Positions 26,866-34,256 of a stretch of 64,000 nucleotides of DNA are shown in pieces. Position numbers and translations under genes: made by a program. The number at the start of each line of letters is the position of its first letter. Position 1 is the stretch's first letter. This DNA is from Vibrio zhugei. Lineage in GTDB: Bacteria; Pseudomonadota; Gammaproteobacteria; Enterobacterales; Vibrionaceae. The stretch is taken from contig NZ_CP033078.1 of NCBI RefSeq assembly GCF_003716875.1, forward strand, positions 1,054,001 through 1,118,000. Reading direction: 5' to 3'. Under the pieces are notes generated by a model. That model saw only the letters and a program-made list of their open reading frames with translations, searched no databases and had not been told where the DNA came from.

Positions 26866-28056
26866 ATGAAAACGTTAAATTTAATTACTGCTTGTATTGC
26901 TATGAGCACACCATTTATATCCACCGCGACACTGGCTGCGAACGTCGAAGGTTTTAATTTTACGGGGTACGCTCGTTACGGCGGTGCATTCCAAGGGGAT
27001 GATGAAAAATTAGTCACCACGGCAGGGGCTCTCAACGGAAATGCAACTGGACGCCTTGGTAATGAAAATAATGGTGGCGAATTCAGTCTATCGAGAACCT
27101 TTACCAATGAGCAAGGAGCGAACTGGGATGTGGTTGTCATGTTTGATCATTATTCTGACGAATCATGGGCTGAGACCGGTGGAGTAAAATTGAAAAAGGC
27201 GTATGCCAGTGTAACGAATTTCATCGCATCACAGCCCGAGTTACGAGTATGGGCAGGGCGTGATTTCCATCAACGACCACAAACTGATCTCAATGACTAT
27301 TTTTGGATGACACACGATGGCCAAGGTGGTGGTTTCTATAACTTGGACTTAGGTGGCGTTAAGCTCGATATGGGCGGCATTGCGCAAGTTCAGGGAGATA
27401 TGGTTGGCGACAATGGTCGATATGGGATTACCTCTAAACTTCATGGAATAAGCTTATTTGATTCGGCCGCCCTCTCTTTTTATGCCAACTACGGTTTTGC
27501 GTCCAAAAAGGTCGAAGATGAAGCTTTTTATGACACCAAGGCTTATCAGCTTGCCGCGGATCTCTACATGAACGGACAGCAGTTGTTATTCCGCTACTCT
27601 AATAATGCCAAAGACAGTGTCTTTGATCTTGTAGAAGATGAAGAGGCGTGGTTGGTCAGTTATAACGGGGTGGTGAATTTTTCTGAAAGACTTGGCTTAC
27701 AATATTTAGCCGCCTATCAATATTTAGACGTGGCAGACGATAACGACCGTTCCAACTATAACGTCATTCTTCGTTCCACTTATGCTTGGGATTCGATGAA
27801 TTCTACATGGATTGAAGGGGGTTACAACGTGGTCGACTATCGACATATCGACGCGAAAAACTCGTCTTGGAAAGTCACGTTTTCACAGAATATCGCCATC
27901 GGATCCCAGACATGGGCTCGTCCAATGTTACGTTTTTACACCACTGTCGGTCGTGCAGATAACGAGTATATCGGTTTTGACTCGACCACAGGGGATATGC
28001 AATCCAGCCGTTTAGACACAGTCACTGTCGGGGCTATGTTTGAAGCGTGGTGGTAA
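26866..28056 (+). CDS. LamB-type (maltoporin-like) carbohydrate porin
   Basis: 396 residues: signal peptide (CIAMSTPFISTATLAA), then an 18-strand-type outer-membrane barrel. LamB marks are FNFTGYARYGGAFQGDD at the mature N-terminus, GRLGNENNGGEFSL, VWAGRDFHQR, and a C-terminus ending in an aromatic residue (FEAWW). The substrate is probably a sugar or oligosaccharide; maltose is not shown, since no malEFGK genes are near. AGG at 26855-26857 precedes the ATG. The IS30-family element ends only 37 bases upstream, so the native promoter is probably gone. A functional link to the neighbouring carboxylate transporter is possible but unproven. Confidence 0.87.
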   Translation: MKTLNLITACIAMSTPFISTATLAANVEGFNFTGYARYGGAFQGDDEKLVTTAGALNGNATGRLGNENNGGEFSLSRTFTNEQGANWDVVVMFDHYSDESWAETGGVKLKKAYASVTNFIASQPELRVWAGRDFHQRPQTDLNDYFWMTHDGQGGGFYNLDLGGVKLDMGGIAQVQGDMVGDNGRYGITSKLHGISLFDSAALSFYANYGFASKKVEDEAFYDTKAYQLAADLYMNGQQLLFRYSNNAKDSVFDLVEDEEAWLVSYNGVVNFSERLGLQYLAAYQYLDVADDNDRSNYNVILRSTYAWDSMNSTWIEGGYNVVDYRHIDAKNSSWKVTFSQNIAIGSQTWARPMLRFYTTVGRADNEYIGFDSTTGDMQSSRLDTVTVGAMFEAWW

Positions 28057-28082
28057 GTACTCCTAAGCCGTGAGTACGCAAT

Positions 28083-28117
28083 GATAGATGAGTGAATCCC
28101 CATTTCGCTCATCTATC
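28083..28117 (+). terminator. Hairpin after the porin gene
   Basis: GATAGATGAGTGAAT pairs with ATTTCGCTCATCTATC around a CCCC loop. The stem is strong, but no T-run follows (GCTCTATT), so it may act with Rho or as an RNA 3' end protector. Confidence 0.55.
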
Positions 28118-28455
28118 GCTCTATTCAGTGGTCAAGCACTCTTGTGTCTTGACCGCTGTTTTTTTGTTGTTGTCATTGTCTCGTATGATGACGATGAAGC
28201 TTATCGTCATGCCGTGTGAGGTAACGCAGGCAACGACCTCTCTTACCGTGCTGCCTGAGCAGCCCCCGCAACGTTATCGCATGAGATAGGCGTGGGTACT
28301 CATTCCCGCATGCGAGACAAACGTCGTTAAGTTAATCTTAAGTTAAGGTCATTAGATTGGTCTTGAGCATCACTATTTCTCACCTTTCCAGTATTAGAAG
28401 GATGGGCTGGATAAGGATAAATGATGTATATCAAGACTAACCTGAGAGGCTGAGT
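28118..28455. other. Stretch without a clear gene upstream of cytochrome b561
   Basis: Short frames around 28150-28290 encode a hydrophobic stretch followed by DDDEAYRHAV in one frame and a Pro/Gln-rich tail in another. They could be a decayed small periplasmic protein (PepSY-type proteins often accompany this cytochrome), but no single intact frame exists and I do not call a gene. The right part holds the direct repeat at 28327-28346. Confidence 0.4.
28327..28346 (+). promoter_or_regulatory. Direct repeat typical of an OmpR-type response-regulator site
   Basis: TTAAGTTAA occurs twice with an 11-bp period (28327-28335 and 28338-28346), separated by TC. Two half-sites one helical turn apart is the pattern bound by OmpR/QseB/PmrA-type regulators. 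It lies 110 bases before the cytochrome b561 gene. The regulator is not in the window. Confidence 0.55.
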
Positions 28456-28974
28456 ATGACGAACACTACGCAATGGGATCGCATCGTAAAGTTGACGCAC
28501 TGGAGCGTCGCGATACTGTTTTTGATTAATTATTTTGTTACCAAAGCGGGCAGTTCGCTTCATCAGTGGGTTGGCTACACCATTGTTGGGCTGGTGGTCG
28601 TGCGATTGCTGTGGGGGGGGGTGACTCGCTCTCCAGCACGACTGAGCCAATTTTTACCTTCGTTTTCGAAAGCGGTCGCTCATCTTAATGAGGTCGTCAC
28701 GACGCGGCGAGATGAACATCAAGGGCATAATCCAGCAGGGGCCATCATGATTTGGTGTATGTGGAGTGGGTTATTGGTAACGGGCCTTTCCGGTTATTTG
28801 ATGGAAAATCCGCACTTTTCTGAGATGGACTGGCTTCACTCGGTGCATGTTATTACCGTCAATGTCACCTTCACCTGTGTTTGCATTCATATTCTTGCTG
28901 TGTGGGGCATGAGTCGTTTAACCGGGCGGTCGTATCTTCGTAGCATGCTACCGACGCAAAAAATCCATAAATGA
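28456..28974 (+). CDS. Cytochrome b561 family protein
   Basis: 172 residues, four transmembrane helices. Haem-ligand histidines are expected in TQWDRIVKLTHWSVAILFL (helix 1), SSLHQWVGYTIVGLVVVRL (helix 2) and DWLHSVHVITVNVTF / CVCIHILAVWG (helices 3 and 4). This is the di-haem b-type cytochrome domain found in Ni/Fe-hydrogenase subunits and in small proteins next to two-component systems. It probably moves electrons across the inner membrane; the partner is unknown. The ATG at 28456 has GAG-type ribosome binding site (GAGAGGCTGAGT). The upstream repeat suggests two-component control. Confidence 0.88.
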   Translation: MTNTTQWDRIVKLTHWSVAILFLINYFVTKAGSSLHQWVGYTIVGLVVVRLLWGGVTRSPARLSQFLPSFSKAVAHLNEVVTTRRDEHQGHNPAGAIMIWCMWSGLLVTGLSGYLMENPHFSEMDWLHSVHVITVNVTFTCVCIHILAVWGMSRLTGRSYLRSMLPTQKIHK

Positions 28975-29323
28975 TGGGAAGTGGGTGCAATTGCTCTCAA
29001 GCTATTGGCTTGGCTTCATCGAAGGGGTCTATCAAAGTCTTTATCGGCAAGCATGCAAGGTCAATCGAGCTAAGCCTTAATCGGCGAGGAGGGGATTGCC
29101 CTCCTCGTGTCTGACGTATGCGCTTCTGATTATTGGTTATTCTATCAACGTATTTAGCACGCGCGATGATGTTCTCACACTGAGCACTGTTATCCTTGCC
29201 AGAGACTCTGCTATGGATTTTGTGACGGGGGAATACTGGTTATTATCCATTGGCAGTATGAGTGAAATAAGGTATTTTCAAGGACATAGAGAAATGAAAC
29301 CATACACATAGGGAGCAGAAAAC
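28975..29323. other. Intergenic stretch with one strong hairpin
   Basis: Holds a perfect 9-bp hairpin CGAGGAGGG / CCCTCCTCG with a GATTG loop (29085-29107) without a T-run. An open frame of 71 codons at 29096-29311 begins inside that hairpin, lacks a ribosome binding site and shows no recognisable protein, so I do not call it. Ribosome binding site AGGGAG at 29310-29315 belongs to the next gene. Confidence 0.5.
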
Positions 29324-30175
29324 ATGGTGCTAGATAGGATTTTTATTCATGAACTGGCAAAGGCATTAGCGCTCCCCGCTCCGGATTCCGTGCCTCGTTC
29401 TGGAGAAGAAGGCCAACACGTTAATTGCTACCATGTGTACGTAACGGATAATGATGGAACGTATCTCGCTGAAAGTGTGGTGGATAATGGCAAAAAGTTA
29501 AAAGTACTTGTCTGGAATGAAGAAAAGAGAATTCATGAAGGCCGCCGGCGATTAGATTTAACAAAGCTGAAAAGCATGAACTTTACTATTCATCATTATC
29601 ATGGCTTGGTGACGCATACTTATCAGTCCGCGTTTGATTTTCTTATCCATGAGGCGACCCACTTCTACAAGCTACAGTCGAAATATTCGCGGTGTAAGTT
29701 TGCACTGCCAAAATTCTTGCACCTTAGAACCAAGTATGACCGACCTGATCGCAGCCGCGTATTGAAAGCGGTGGTGGATCTCTCTGAAAGCAATCACACG
29801 CAAACCATCGATGTCTCTAGAATTTTAAATCAAATTTATGGAATGTACGCCATACTGCATCCTCAGTACCCCAGAATAAAGCAGGCAACGATCTTGGTGA
29901 TGCACTCATTAGATGAATCAGAAGATATTGATTTAGTTAGTGAATCTGAGTGTAGAATCCGAGGGAATGCGCTGACGACACTGGAAAATCTACAACGCGA
30001 TGCGACGGAACGAAAACGCTCTAGCATTACTATGTGGCTCACGATTATATTTGCGGTAACCTCGTTATTTCAGGCGAAATTGGTGGTTACTGATTTAACC
30101 GTTAATTTAGATAGTATCGTGACTAGCCTATTATTGGGTGCAAAAAATATCGGCGATTGGCTATCAAGCTGGTAG
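29324..30175 (+). CDS. Unrecognised protein with HExxH motif and C-terminal membrane segment
   Basis: 283 residues, no signal peptide. I do not recognise a family. Residues 1-230 look soluble and mixed alpha/beta, with a His-rich stretch around residues 89-113 (IHHYHGLVTHTY) that ends in FLIHEATHFYK. His109-Glu110-x-x-His113 fits the zinc-metallopeptidase motif HExxH, including uncharged neighbours. Residues 236-256 are one hydrophobic segment (WLTIIFAVTSLFQAKL), followed by a short amphipathic tail ending DWLSSW. Predicted topology: cytoplasmic domain anchored by a tail helix. AGGGAG precedes the ATG. It is followed by an SDR gene 74 bases later. Peptidase function is only a hypothesis. Confidence 0.7.
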   Translation: MVLDRIFIHELAKALALPAPDSVPRSGEEGQHVNCYHVYVTDNDGTYLAESVVDNGKKLKVLVWNEEKRIHEGRRRLDLTKLKSMNFTIHHYHGLVTHTYQSAFDFLIHEATHFYKLQSKYSRCKFALPKFLHLRTKYDRPDRSRVLKAVVDLSESNHTQTIDVSRILNQIYGMYAILHPQYPRIKQATILVMHSLDESEDIDLVSESECRIRGNALTTLENLQRDATERKRSSITMWLTIIFAVTSLFQAKLVVTDLTVNLDSIVTSLLLGAKNIGDWLSSW

Positions 30176-30249
30176 AAATACTGGCCAAGACAATGACCTT
30201 TTGCGGTCATAGTGACATTGACATATTGGATTGATTTGGAGACTCACCG

Positions 30250-30948
30250 ATGAAAAGGATTTTAATCACGGGGGCGAATCGTGGTTACGGTCTTGCTTTA
30301 GCACACGCGTTTTCCCACTCTGGATATGCACTGTATTTGGTGGTTCGTTCTGAGGCATCCAGAGAGGTTTTGCTGTTGTGCTTTCCTAATGCATGTATTT
30401 TGGTCGAGGATGTTGTCAGCGACGGGTATGAAGCTCGGTTGAATGATTGGTTACGGTCGGTGACGTTGGATGTTGTCATCAATAATGCAGGGGTAGGCGC
30501 CAAAGCGCCGACGTTAACATCGACAACCACGGGGGATTTACGCCGCACGTTTGATACCAATTGCGTCGGAGTACTATCAACGGTAAAAGGCAGTTTGGCA
30601 GCACTGCTGCGCAATCAATCCGCCATGATTATTAATATCAGCTCTCGGCGTGGTTCTTTGACCATGCAGTCCCAGCTAGCCGCGAAAGGCTCAGGATGTT
30701 CTTATGCCTACAGGATCAGTAAAGCTGCGCAAAATATGCTGACTTTGTGTTTGGCGGACGAACTCGAAGAATCCCGTATAAAGGTTGTCAGTGTGCATCC
30801 TGGGCGCTTACTGACGAAAATGGCCGCGAGTGATGCTTGTCTATCGCCTGAAGCTTCAGCGCAAAAACTGGTGAACTTGGTAGAAGACAATGCATTTTGC
30901 ACACGTGATTTTATTGATTTAGAGGACGAGAGCCGACTTCCTTGGTAG
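30250..30948 (+). CDS. Short-chain dehydrogenase/reductase
   Basis: 232 residues, classical-type SDR. NAD(P)-binding motif ITGANRGYGLALA at residues 6-18 (TGxxxGxG), NNAGVG around residue 79, the catalytic Ser region INISSRRGS, and YxxxK in SYAYRISKAA. An Arg in the first motif favours NADPH. The PG turn after the active site (SVHPGRLLTKM) is normal. The substrate cannot be predicted. It follows the HExxH protein in the same direction with a 74-base gap, so the two may be co-transcribed. Confidence 0.88.
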   Translation: MKRILITGANRGYGLALAHAFSHSGYALYLVVRSEASREVLLLCFPNACILVEDVVSDGYEARLNDWLRSVTLDVVINNAGVGAKAPTLTSTTTGDLRRTFDTNCVGVLSTVKGSLAALLRNQSAMIINISSRRGSLTMQSQLAAKGSGCSYAYRISKAAQNMLTLCLADELEESRIKVVSVHPGRLLTKMAASDACLSPEASAQKLVNLVEDNAFCTRDFIDLEDESRLPW

Positions 30949-31043
30949 CGCTGACATTCCAATTTATGTCATAAATTCACCGTACGGCACAAAGCGCAGC
31001 ATAGCCTAACCTAACCGCTGGAGAAGGATGTGCACAAAGAGTC

Positions 31044-31070
31044 ATACTGGCCCAGTTGCTAGGCCAGTAT
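31044..31070. terminator. Hairpin between convergent SDR and GH51 genes
   Basis: ATACTGGCC pairs with GGCCAGTAT over a 9-base loop. No clear T-run on either side, so it is a weak terminator candidate for the two convergent genes. Confidence 0.45.
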
Positions 31071-31079
31071 CGATGAGGG

Positions 31080-32615
31080 TTATAGAGAGAGGCGTATCAT
31101 TCGGTAACTTAATGGTTCGATTGTGGCATTCAGTCGCTGATCAACAAGGGAAATACGTGTCCCCTCTTGAGGTATGACAGTTTCTGCCTGTGGACTATTG
31201 GTTTGCGAGAGGTCGTAGCCGCTGATCACTTTATCTTCTATCACGGTATGATGTTCAAAGCCTTCCAGCGCAATATCAAACTCTATCTCTTCGCTGGCAT
31301 GACGATTGACGATAAAGAAAGCCAGTGAACCATCATCATCAGACTGCACACATGACACATCGAGATAAGGTACTTGAGTTGCAAAATCCGTATCGTAGCG
31401 TTCACAGTTGACTGCGAGGTTGAGCGCTGTACCTCGGCCGTAGCGTGACGCATACATATACGGATAGAAAATCGTTTGACGCCAAGCTGGGCCACCTTCG
31501 ACAGTCATGATCGGGGCAATGACATTGACAAGCTGCGCCATACAACCGATTTTGACGACGTCAGAGTGGCGAATAAAGGTATTCAAAATACACGCGACTT
31601 GTAACGTATCGGCAAAATCGTAAATGTCTTCTAATAGCGCCGGTGCCTGCGGCCAGCCATCGGCGCCTTCGAGTATCGCTTTGTCTTGCTCTCGTGAGTG
31701 ATACCAGACATTCCACTCATCAAAGGAAATAAAAACATCATGATCGGAGCGTTTTTTGGCTTTGGTGGTTTTGATCACGGCTGCTACGGTTTCAATGTAG
31801 TGCTCAAGTTGTTCCGCTTTGGCTAAATAGTGTGTCGCGTTGCTATCGTTATTCTCAAAATACATGTGCAGAGAGTTATTCTCAAAATACATGTGCAGAG
31901 AAATGTAGTCGACGGTGTCATAAGTATAATCGAGCACGGTGCTTTCCCAGTCGGGGTAGCTGTCCATCATTGGACTGGATGATCCACATACCACCAGTTC
32001 GATGTTCTTATCAAAGGCACGCATTGCTTTGGCTGTTTCAAAGGCGAGGCGACCGTATTCGTCCGCCGTTTTCTGACCAATCTGCCATGGCCCATCCATT
32101 TCATTACCTAGGCACCATAGCTTCACGTTCCAAGGGTCTTCTCGGCCATTGTGTTTGCGTAAATCGGACCAATACGATCCACCGGGGTGATTGACGTACT
32201 CTAAAAATGATCGAGCTTCATCTAGACCACGAGAGCCCAAGTTGACCGCGAGCATCATTTCGGTCCCGACTTTTTCAGCCCAGTTGGCAAACTCATGAAT
32301 CCCGACAGCGTTATTTTCAGAGGTATGCCATGCAAGATCCAAACGTGTTGGGCGATTTTCCTTAGGGCCAATGCCGTCTTCCCAATTGTATGACGAGACG
32401 AAATTACCCCCGGGGTATCGCGTCACCGGCACATCGATTTCCTTGATTAATTCAATGACATCTTGCCGAAAGCCTTGCTCATCTGCGCTGGGGTGGTCCG
32501 GCTCATAGATCCCCGTGTAAATCGCACGACCAAGATGTTCGATAAACGATCCATATAAGCGTGGATCAATGTTGGCAACGGTAAAGTCTTTGTGTGCGGT
32601 GATGCTCGCTTTCAT
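31080..32615 (-). CDS. Alpha-L-arabinofuranosidase, GH51
   Basis: 511 residues, cytoplasmic by lack of a signal peptide. Retaining glycosidase that removes terminal arabinofuranose from arabino-oligosaccharides. Family marks: DPRLYGSFIEHLGRAIYTGI, RYPGGNFVSSYNWEDGIGP, acid/base Glu in WCLGNEMDGPWQIG, nucleophile Glu in ISFDEWNVWY, and a C-terminal beta domain. Residues 239-256 consist of SLHMYFENN twice in a row, caused by a perfect 27-bp tandem duplication at 31848-31901; normal members have this segment once, and it holds a conserved active-site His. The enzyme may be impaired. The ATG at 32615 has GGGG upstream; an ATG at 32627 is an alternative. It stands alone, with no arabinose genes near. 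Confidence 0.92.
   Translation of the reverse strand: MKASITAHKDFTVANIDPRLYGSFIEHLGRAIYTGIYEPDHPSADEQGFRQDVIELIKEIDVPVTRYPGGNFVSSYNWEDGIGPKENRPTRLDLAWHTSENNAVGIHEFANWAEKVGTEMMLAVNLGSRGLDEARSFLEYVNHPGGSYWSDLRKHNGREDPWNVKLWCLGNEMDGPWQIGQKTADEYGRLAFETAKAMRAFDKNIELVVCGSSSPMMDSYPDWESTVLDYTYDTVDYISLHMYFENNSLHMYFENNDSNATHYLAKAEQLEHYIETVAAVIKTTKAKKRSDHDVFISFDEWNVWYHSREQDKAILEGADGWPQAPALLEDIYDFADTLQVACILNTFIRHSDVVKIGCMAQLVNVIAPIMTVEGGPAWRQTIFYPYMYASRYGRGTALNLAVNCERYDTDFATQVPYLDVSCVQSDDDGSLAFFIVNRHASEEIEFDIALEGFEHHTVIEDKVISGYDLSQTNSPQAETVIPQEGTRISLVDQRLNATIEPLSYRMIRLSL
31848..31901. repeat. Perfect 27-bp tandem duplication inside the GH51 gene
   Basis: Two identical 27-bp units at 31848-31874 and 31875-31901. 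The unit is exactly nine codons and keeps the frame, so it duplicates SLHMYFENN. Absence of any difference between the copies points to a very recent slippage event, or to an assembly error. Confidence 0.95.
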
Positions 32616-33022
32616 GTAATACCCCATTCAGTTCCATTTTATGATTGTTATCCAGTATCAAAATACTAATGGCATCGTTCTTTTGAGGTCAATAAATATA
32701 CAGATAAATAAACAATTATTTTCATATATTGCGATTCAACGCGTTAGAGGGGGTTGTCATGGAGATTGAAGCCACAAGCGTATGGCAACGCAATGACGCA
32801 GTGGACGCCACACCATAGGACGAAGTTGTTCGGTGACAAGGTTTTTGTGGGAAGAAAAGGGCGAGATTTTTTAGCCTAGATCAATAGAACGTTCGATAGT
32901 TGCGTTTGCCATGAGATATGTTTCGATGATCACGAAAATCGGTGATTGCTTTGACTATATTACGCTCAACGGATGAATACGGGCGTCATGAATGACATTG
33001 ATGTAACAAGAGGAGAGGAACA
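32616..33022. other. Intergenic region upstream of GH51 and the 19-aa peptide gene
   Basis: A/T-rich around 32640-32730, probably promoter DNA of the GH51 gene on the minus strand. A TTGACT at 32951-32956 could be a -35 box for the small peptide gene on the plus strand, but a good -10 at the right distance is not visible. No other gene seen. Confidence 0.45.
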
Positions 33023-33082
33023 ATGAAACTGATTTTCTTACTGGTTGCCATGGTTGCATTTACTGTTGCGGGTTATGCATAA
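33023..33082 (+). CDS. 19-residue hydrophobic peptide
   Basis: Sequence MKLIFLLVAMVAFTVAGYA, entirely one membrane-spanning length. The ribosome binding site is excellent: AGAGGAGAGG at 33010-33019, five bases or so before the ATG. A strong terminator follows at 33129-33163, so a short transcript of about 200 bases makes sense. Size and composition recall the Ibs/Sho-type toxic peptides of type I toxin-antitoxin systems and other small membrane proteins, but no homology is claimed. Minus-strand bases 33129-33102 contain a weak promoter-like pair (TTGTTA, 16 bases, TATTGT) that would make an antisense RNA; this is speculative. Confidence 0.6.
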   Translation: MKLIFLLVAMVAFTVAGYA

Positions 33083-33128
33083 CTGTTCGCGCTTTCATCG
33101 CACAATAGAGATAACCAACACATTAACA

Positions 33129-33170
33129 AACACAGACCTGCTCACATTGCTCAGGTCTGTGTTTTGTTCG
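33129..33170. terminator. Terminator between the small peptide gene and aphA
   Basis: AACACAGACCTG pairs perfectly with CAGGTCTGTGTT over an 11-base loop and is followed by T-rich sequence on both strands (TTGTTCGTTTT on plus), so it can serve both convergent units. Confidence 0.85.
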
Positions 33171-33172
33171 TT

Positions 33173-33886
33173 TTAGAACTGAGAATTTTTTAGTACGCGT
33201 TCACCGTAAATACCATTTTTGGGGACGGGTTTGTAGCTTGAGTTGGCCGCACGCATCACACGAATCCCTTCGGCTCCGGCATTGCGCGCAGAGATGATAT
33301 CGCCATCCGCATCGCCATAGTAAATCTTGATATGGTGTTTTTTGATGTATGGTGTTTTAGTGTATACATCGTGGCTTGAGCCAGCAAAAATCACATCATG
33401 CATATGCGTAATATGGAAAGTTTTCTGGATGTATGTCGTTGTGAAATGACATTTTGAGCCAGTTCGCCCTGTTATAAAGTAAATGTCATCGCCACGTTTC
33501 TGATGCATAGCGATAAGCTGTTGGGCAATGTGCTTTGGCATACTGAATTTATCCCAACCACAATTCGCTTTGTCCCAGAATTTTTGATTGGTTAGATAAC
33601 TGTACCCATTGGGTGAAAACTCTTGCTGGCCACGATAGAACACCGGTGAGCTAAACAGGGTCGTGTCATCAATATCAAATCCTACCGCCATCGGCGGCTT
33701 ACCGGCCAACTCTTTTTTCAGATCGGCCACTGATACCATGTTGAGATCGTTCGGAATGCCATCGTTAAGCAGTTCTACGGTGGAATAGCCTGTGTGTGTA
33801 CCAGGTGTTTTTGGATCGGCGTGGGCCGCTGTATGTATTAGAGCACAACTGAGTAGTGCTGCGCTTGTCAATGCTATGTGACGCAA
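33173..33886 (-). CDS. aphA: Class B acid phosphatase AphA
   Basis: Periplasmic, metal-dependent phosphatase of the HAD superfamily that releases phosphate from nucleotides and other organic phosphates. About 237 residues with signal peptide (RHIALTSAALLSCALIHTAAHA). Motif I AVGFDIDDTTLFSSPVF, motif II in YFITGRTGSK, motif III lysine in YIKKHHIKIYYGDADGD with motif IV Asp residues. The start is taken as TTG at 33886 because AAGGA lies seven bases before it and it gives a normal signal peptide; a TTG at 33907 is in frame but upstream of this site. E. coli AphA has 237 residues. Confidence 0.93.
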   Translation of the reverse strand: MRHIALTSAALLSCALIHTAAHADPKTPGTHTGYSTVELLNDGIPNDLNMVSVADLKKELAGKPPMAVGFDIDDTTLFSSPVFYRGQQEFSPNGYSYLTNQKFWDKANCGWDKFSMPKHIAQQLIAMHQKRGDDIYFITGRTGSKCHFTTTYIQKTFHITHMHDVIFAGSSHDVYTKTPYIKKHHIKIYYGDADGDIISARNAGAEGIRVMRAANSSYKPVPKNGIYGERVLKNSQF

Positions 33887-34256
33887 AATGTCATCCTTTT
33901 CAATCAAACAATACCTTCATCTACGAACACACCGCCAAGAGAACCTTGAGCCTGCTCGCAAAGTCCAAGCTGGGGATTATACACCAGTCTATTTGAAACT
34001 TTTTTGACATCCGCGAGATTTATATGAGGAATCATTGGATGAACGTCTTTCTTTGGTGATGTTTCTTTTGACCAATAGGAAAACGTCGACTAGGAAATGA
34101 GCGAGATGTGTGGTATTTAACATTTTTGCTACGTTTTGTTTATATTTTTATGTTCGAACGCTCATTTATTATGATTGTTTGTTTTCGTAAACGTTTATTC
34201 ATGCAAAATAGCGACAACATTGTAGTGAATAGCGATGATAACAATAAGGACTGAAC
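33887..34256. other. Intergenic region between aphA and glpF
   Basis: 370 bases without a gene. The right part carries GlpR-type half-sites (see 34148-34200). The remainder shows nothing specific beyond A/T-rich promoter-like DNA around 34125-34170. Confidence 0.5.
34148..34200 (+). promoter_or_regulatory. Candidate GlpR operator region before glpF
   Basis: TTATGTTCGAACGCTCAT and, further on, TTTTCGTAAACGTTTATTC contain the TTCG/CGAA half-sites known for GlpR operators (ATGTTCG and its complement). The same half-sites recur before glpD. GlpR is encoded in this cluster, so repression lifted by glycerol-3-phosphate is expected. Confidence 0.6.

Noticed and set aside
28088..28289. Short frames after the porin gene, with a hydrophobic stretch followed by an acidic DDDEAY segment
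   Set aside because: No single intact frame with a ribosome binding site; the segments lie in different frames and the first start falls within a hairpin. Only a decayed gene could explain it, which I cannot show.
29096..29311. 71-codon open frame before the HExxH protein gene
   Set aside because: Starts within a hairpin, has no ribosome binding site and the product shows no protein-like pattern.
29324..30948. Defence-island or toxin-antitoxin interpretation of the HExxH protein plus SDR pair
   Set aside because: No nuclease, helicase, NTPase or known antitoxin is near, and neither gene has defence-type domains; the pair may be unrelated genes.
33173..33907. Upstream TTG start for aphA at 33907
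   Set aside because: The ribosome binding site AAGGA lies inside that extension and fits the TTG at 33886, which also gives a normal signal peptide.
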